Of a DNA stretch of 7,097 nt, positions 6,350 to 7,097 are shown one piece after another. The notes beneath the pieces were generated by a model. It was not told where the DNA came from. It searched no databases and saw nothing but the letters and a program-made list of their open reading frames with translations. Made by a program: the position numbers and the translations under genes. Within the stretch, counting starts at the first letter, position 1, and each line of letters starts with the position of its first letter. Location: assembly GCA_964587515.1 (NCBI GenBank), contig CAZPMO010000224.1:1-7097 (forward strand), in the 5' to 3' direction. This DNA is from CAZPMO01 sp964587515 (GTDB lineage Bacteria > Pseudomonadota > Alphaproteobacteria > MPNO01).

Positions 6350-6865
6350 TCAAACCATGAGTTTCGCCATGATGTCGTCGGAAACGCTGAAATTGGCCGA
6401 CACCGACTGTACGTCGTCATTGTCGTCCAGCACTTCCAGCAGCCGGAAAAGCTTTTCCGCGCCGTCCTCGTCAAGCTCGATGCTGTTCTGCGCCCGCCAA
6501 GTCAGCCCGGCCTGCTCCGGCACCGCGAAACGGGTCTCCAGCGAATCGCGTACATCGTTGAAATCGTCGGGCGCGCAGAATACATCGTGTCCGTCGTCGC
6601 CGGATTCCACGTCCTGCGCGCCGGCATCCAGCGCCGCCTCGAACATCTCGTCCGCGTTCGCCGTCTCGGACGGGTAATGGATCGAGCCGATGCGTTCGAA
6701 CATGAAGGAGACGCTGTTGGTCTCTCCGAGATTGCCGCCGTGCTTGGCGAACGCCGAGCGCACGTCGCTGGCGGTGCGGTTGCGGTTGTCGGTCAGCGCC
6801 TCGACGATCAGCGGTCCTGACAGGGGGGCGTCTTCGGCCAGCGCCGCGAACGCTCCCTCGACCAC
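6350..6865 (-). CDS. yebC: YebC/TACO1 family protein, C-terminal part (frameshifted from the N-terminal part)
   Basis: This holds domains 2 and 3 of the same YebC/TACO1 protein, shifted by one frame from the N-terminal part. Family motifs are IVEALTDNRNRTASDVR, KHGGNLGETNSVSFMFER, an acidic stretch (GAQDVESGDDGHDVF) and the C-terminal LDDNDDVQSVSANF. The reading frame can be entered at GTG 6865, but this is probably not a real start because no Shine-Dalgarno sequence precedes it and the protein should be continuous with the upstream frame. The junction sequence AAAVVEGAFAALAEDAPLSGP replaces the usual tyrosine-rich YEGYGPGG segment, although its codons look coding. The stretch between RAIRR and LIVEALTDN is about 86 bases against about 69 expected from family sequences I recall. 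The gene ends 27 bases before ruvC, an arrangement common in bacteria. Confidence 0.85.
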   Translation of the reverse strand: MVEGAFAALAEDAPLSGPLIVEALTDNRNRTASDVRSAFAKHGGNLGETNSVSFMFERIGSIHYPSETANADEMFEAALDAGAQDVESGDDGHDVFCAPDDFNDVRDSLETRFAVPEQAGLTWRAQNSIELDEDGAEKLFRLLEVLDDNDDVQSVSANFSVSDDIMAKLMV

Positions 6866-7097
6866 CGCCGCGGCTCGCCGTCCTCGGCGCCGGATCCGCG
6901 GCGGATGGCGCGCTCGATGGTGTCGCCGCCCATGTTGGCGGCCTTCGCGGCGGTCACCGCGCTGCGCAGTCGCGGATTCTGGTCGGGATCGGGCAGCCCC
7001 GACCGCGCCGCCACGGTAAGTTCGCGGATCAGCTTTGTGAACAGCTTGGCGCGCTTCGCGTCCTGCGCGCCCTTGCGGTACATGATGTTCTTGAATT
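6808..7097 (-). CDS. yebC: YebC/TACO1 family protein, N-terminal part (partial at window end, frameshifted)
   Basis: This is the N-terminal domain of a YebC/PmpR/TACO1 family protein. Members act as DNA-binding regulators or as ribosome-associated translation factors, and which role applies here cannot be read from sequence. The visible protein begins FKNIMYRKGAQDAKR and continues through KLFTKLIRELTVAAR, NPRLRSAV, AAKAANM and IERAIRRGSG, all family hallmarks. The true start, normally MAGHSQ in alphaproteobacteria, lies just beyond the right edge, so the ATG at 7083 is an internal Met. After AEDGE the frame turns into Arg/Trp-rich sequence unlike the family and stops at 6808-6810. The rest of the protein continues in another frame (6350-6865). 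One added base, or two removed, near 6870-6880 would join the halves. This may be a sequencing or assembly error or a real lesion. Family identity is sure; functional state is not. Confidence 0.85.
   Translation of the reverse strand, partial: FKNIMYRKGAQDAKRAKLFTKLIRELTVAARSGLPDPDQNPRLRSAVTAAKAANMGGDTIERAIRRGSGAEDGEPRRWSRERSRRWPKTPPCQDR

Noticed and set aside
5846..6820. A 324-residue plus-strand open frame across ruvC and yebC
   Set aside because: It is antisense to two recognised genes, has no recognisable motif, and crosses the gap between those genes.

Overview
This window looks like chromosomal DNA of a GC-rich alphaproteobacterium. The indicators are the gene order yebC-ruvC-ruvA-ruvB-ybgC-tolQ-tolR-tolA-tolB, a YebC that begins (Q)FKNIMYRKG, and a proline/lysine-rich TolA whose C-terminal domain contains a CW-x-IPGG motif. 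A Rhodospirillales-like lineage is plausible, but I cannot fix the genus by eye.

Every supported gene is on the minus strand, so transcription runs from the right edge to the left. From right to left: yebC (cut by the right edge and split by a frameshift near 6870), ruvC, ruvA, ruvB, ybgC, tolQ, tolR, tolA and tolB. After tolB comes a 172-base stretch with no assigned gene. It holds a hairpin right after the tolB stop, a perfect 16-base palindrome, and a short coding-like frame that runs off the left edge.

The genes are packed very tightly. ruvC/ruvA and ruvA/ruvB share ATGA overlaps, ruvB/ybgC overlap by 8 bases, and tolA/tolB overlap by one base (TGATG). The gaps before tolQ, tolR and tolA are 2-3 bases, and the only larger gap is 27 bases between yebC and ruvC. 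I see no promoter or terminator inside the cluster, so one long transcript is likely.

The right half encodes the Holliday-junction machinery: RuvA binds the junction, RuvB drives branch migration and RuvC cuts. It is preceded by the YebC/TACO1 family protein. The left half encodes the Tol envelope machine. TolQ and TolR form the inner-membrane motor, TolA spans the periplasm and TolB is the periplasmic propeller. YbgC is the hot-dog thioesterase habitually found with tol genes. The usual last member, pal, is not recognisable before the window ends.

Most of the window is ordinary core genome, and I found no convincing undescribed system. Four points deserve a second look: the broken yebC with an atypical linker; an 8-C run in tolA combined with a tolB reading frame that is open through all of tolA; the polyproline-type TolA stalk; and the unexplained left edge where pal would be expected.
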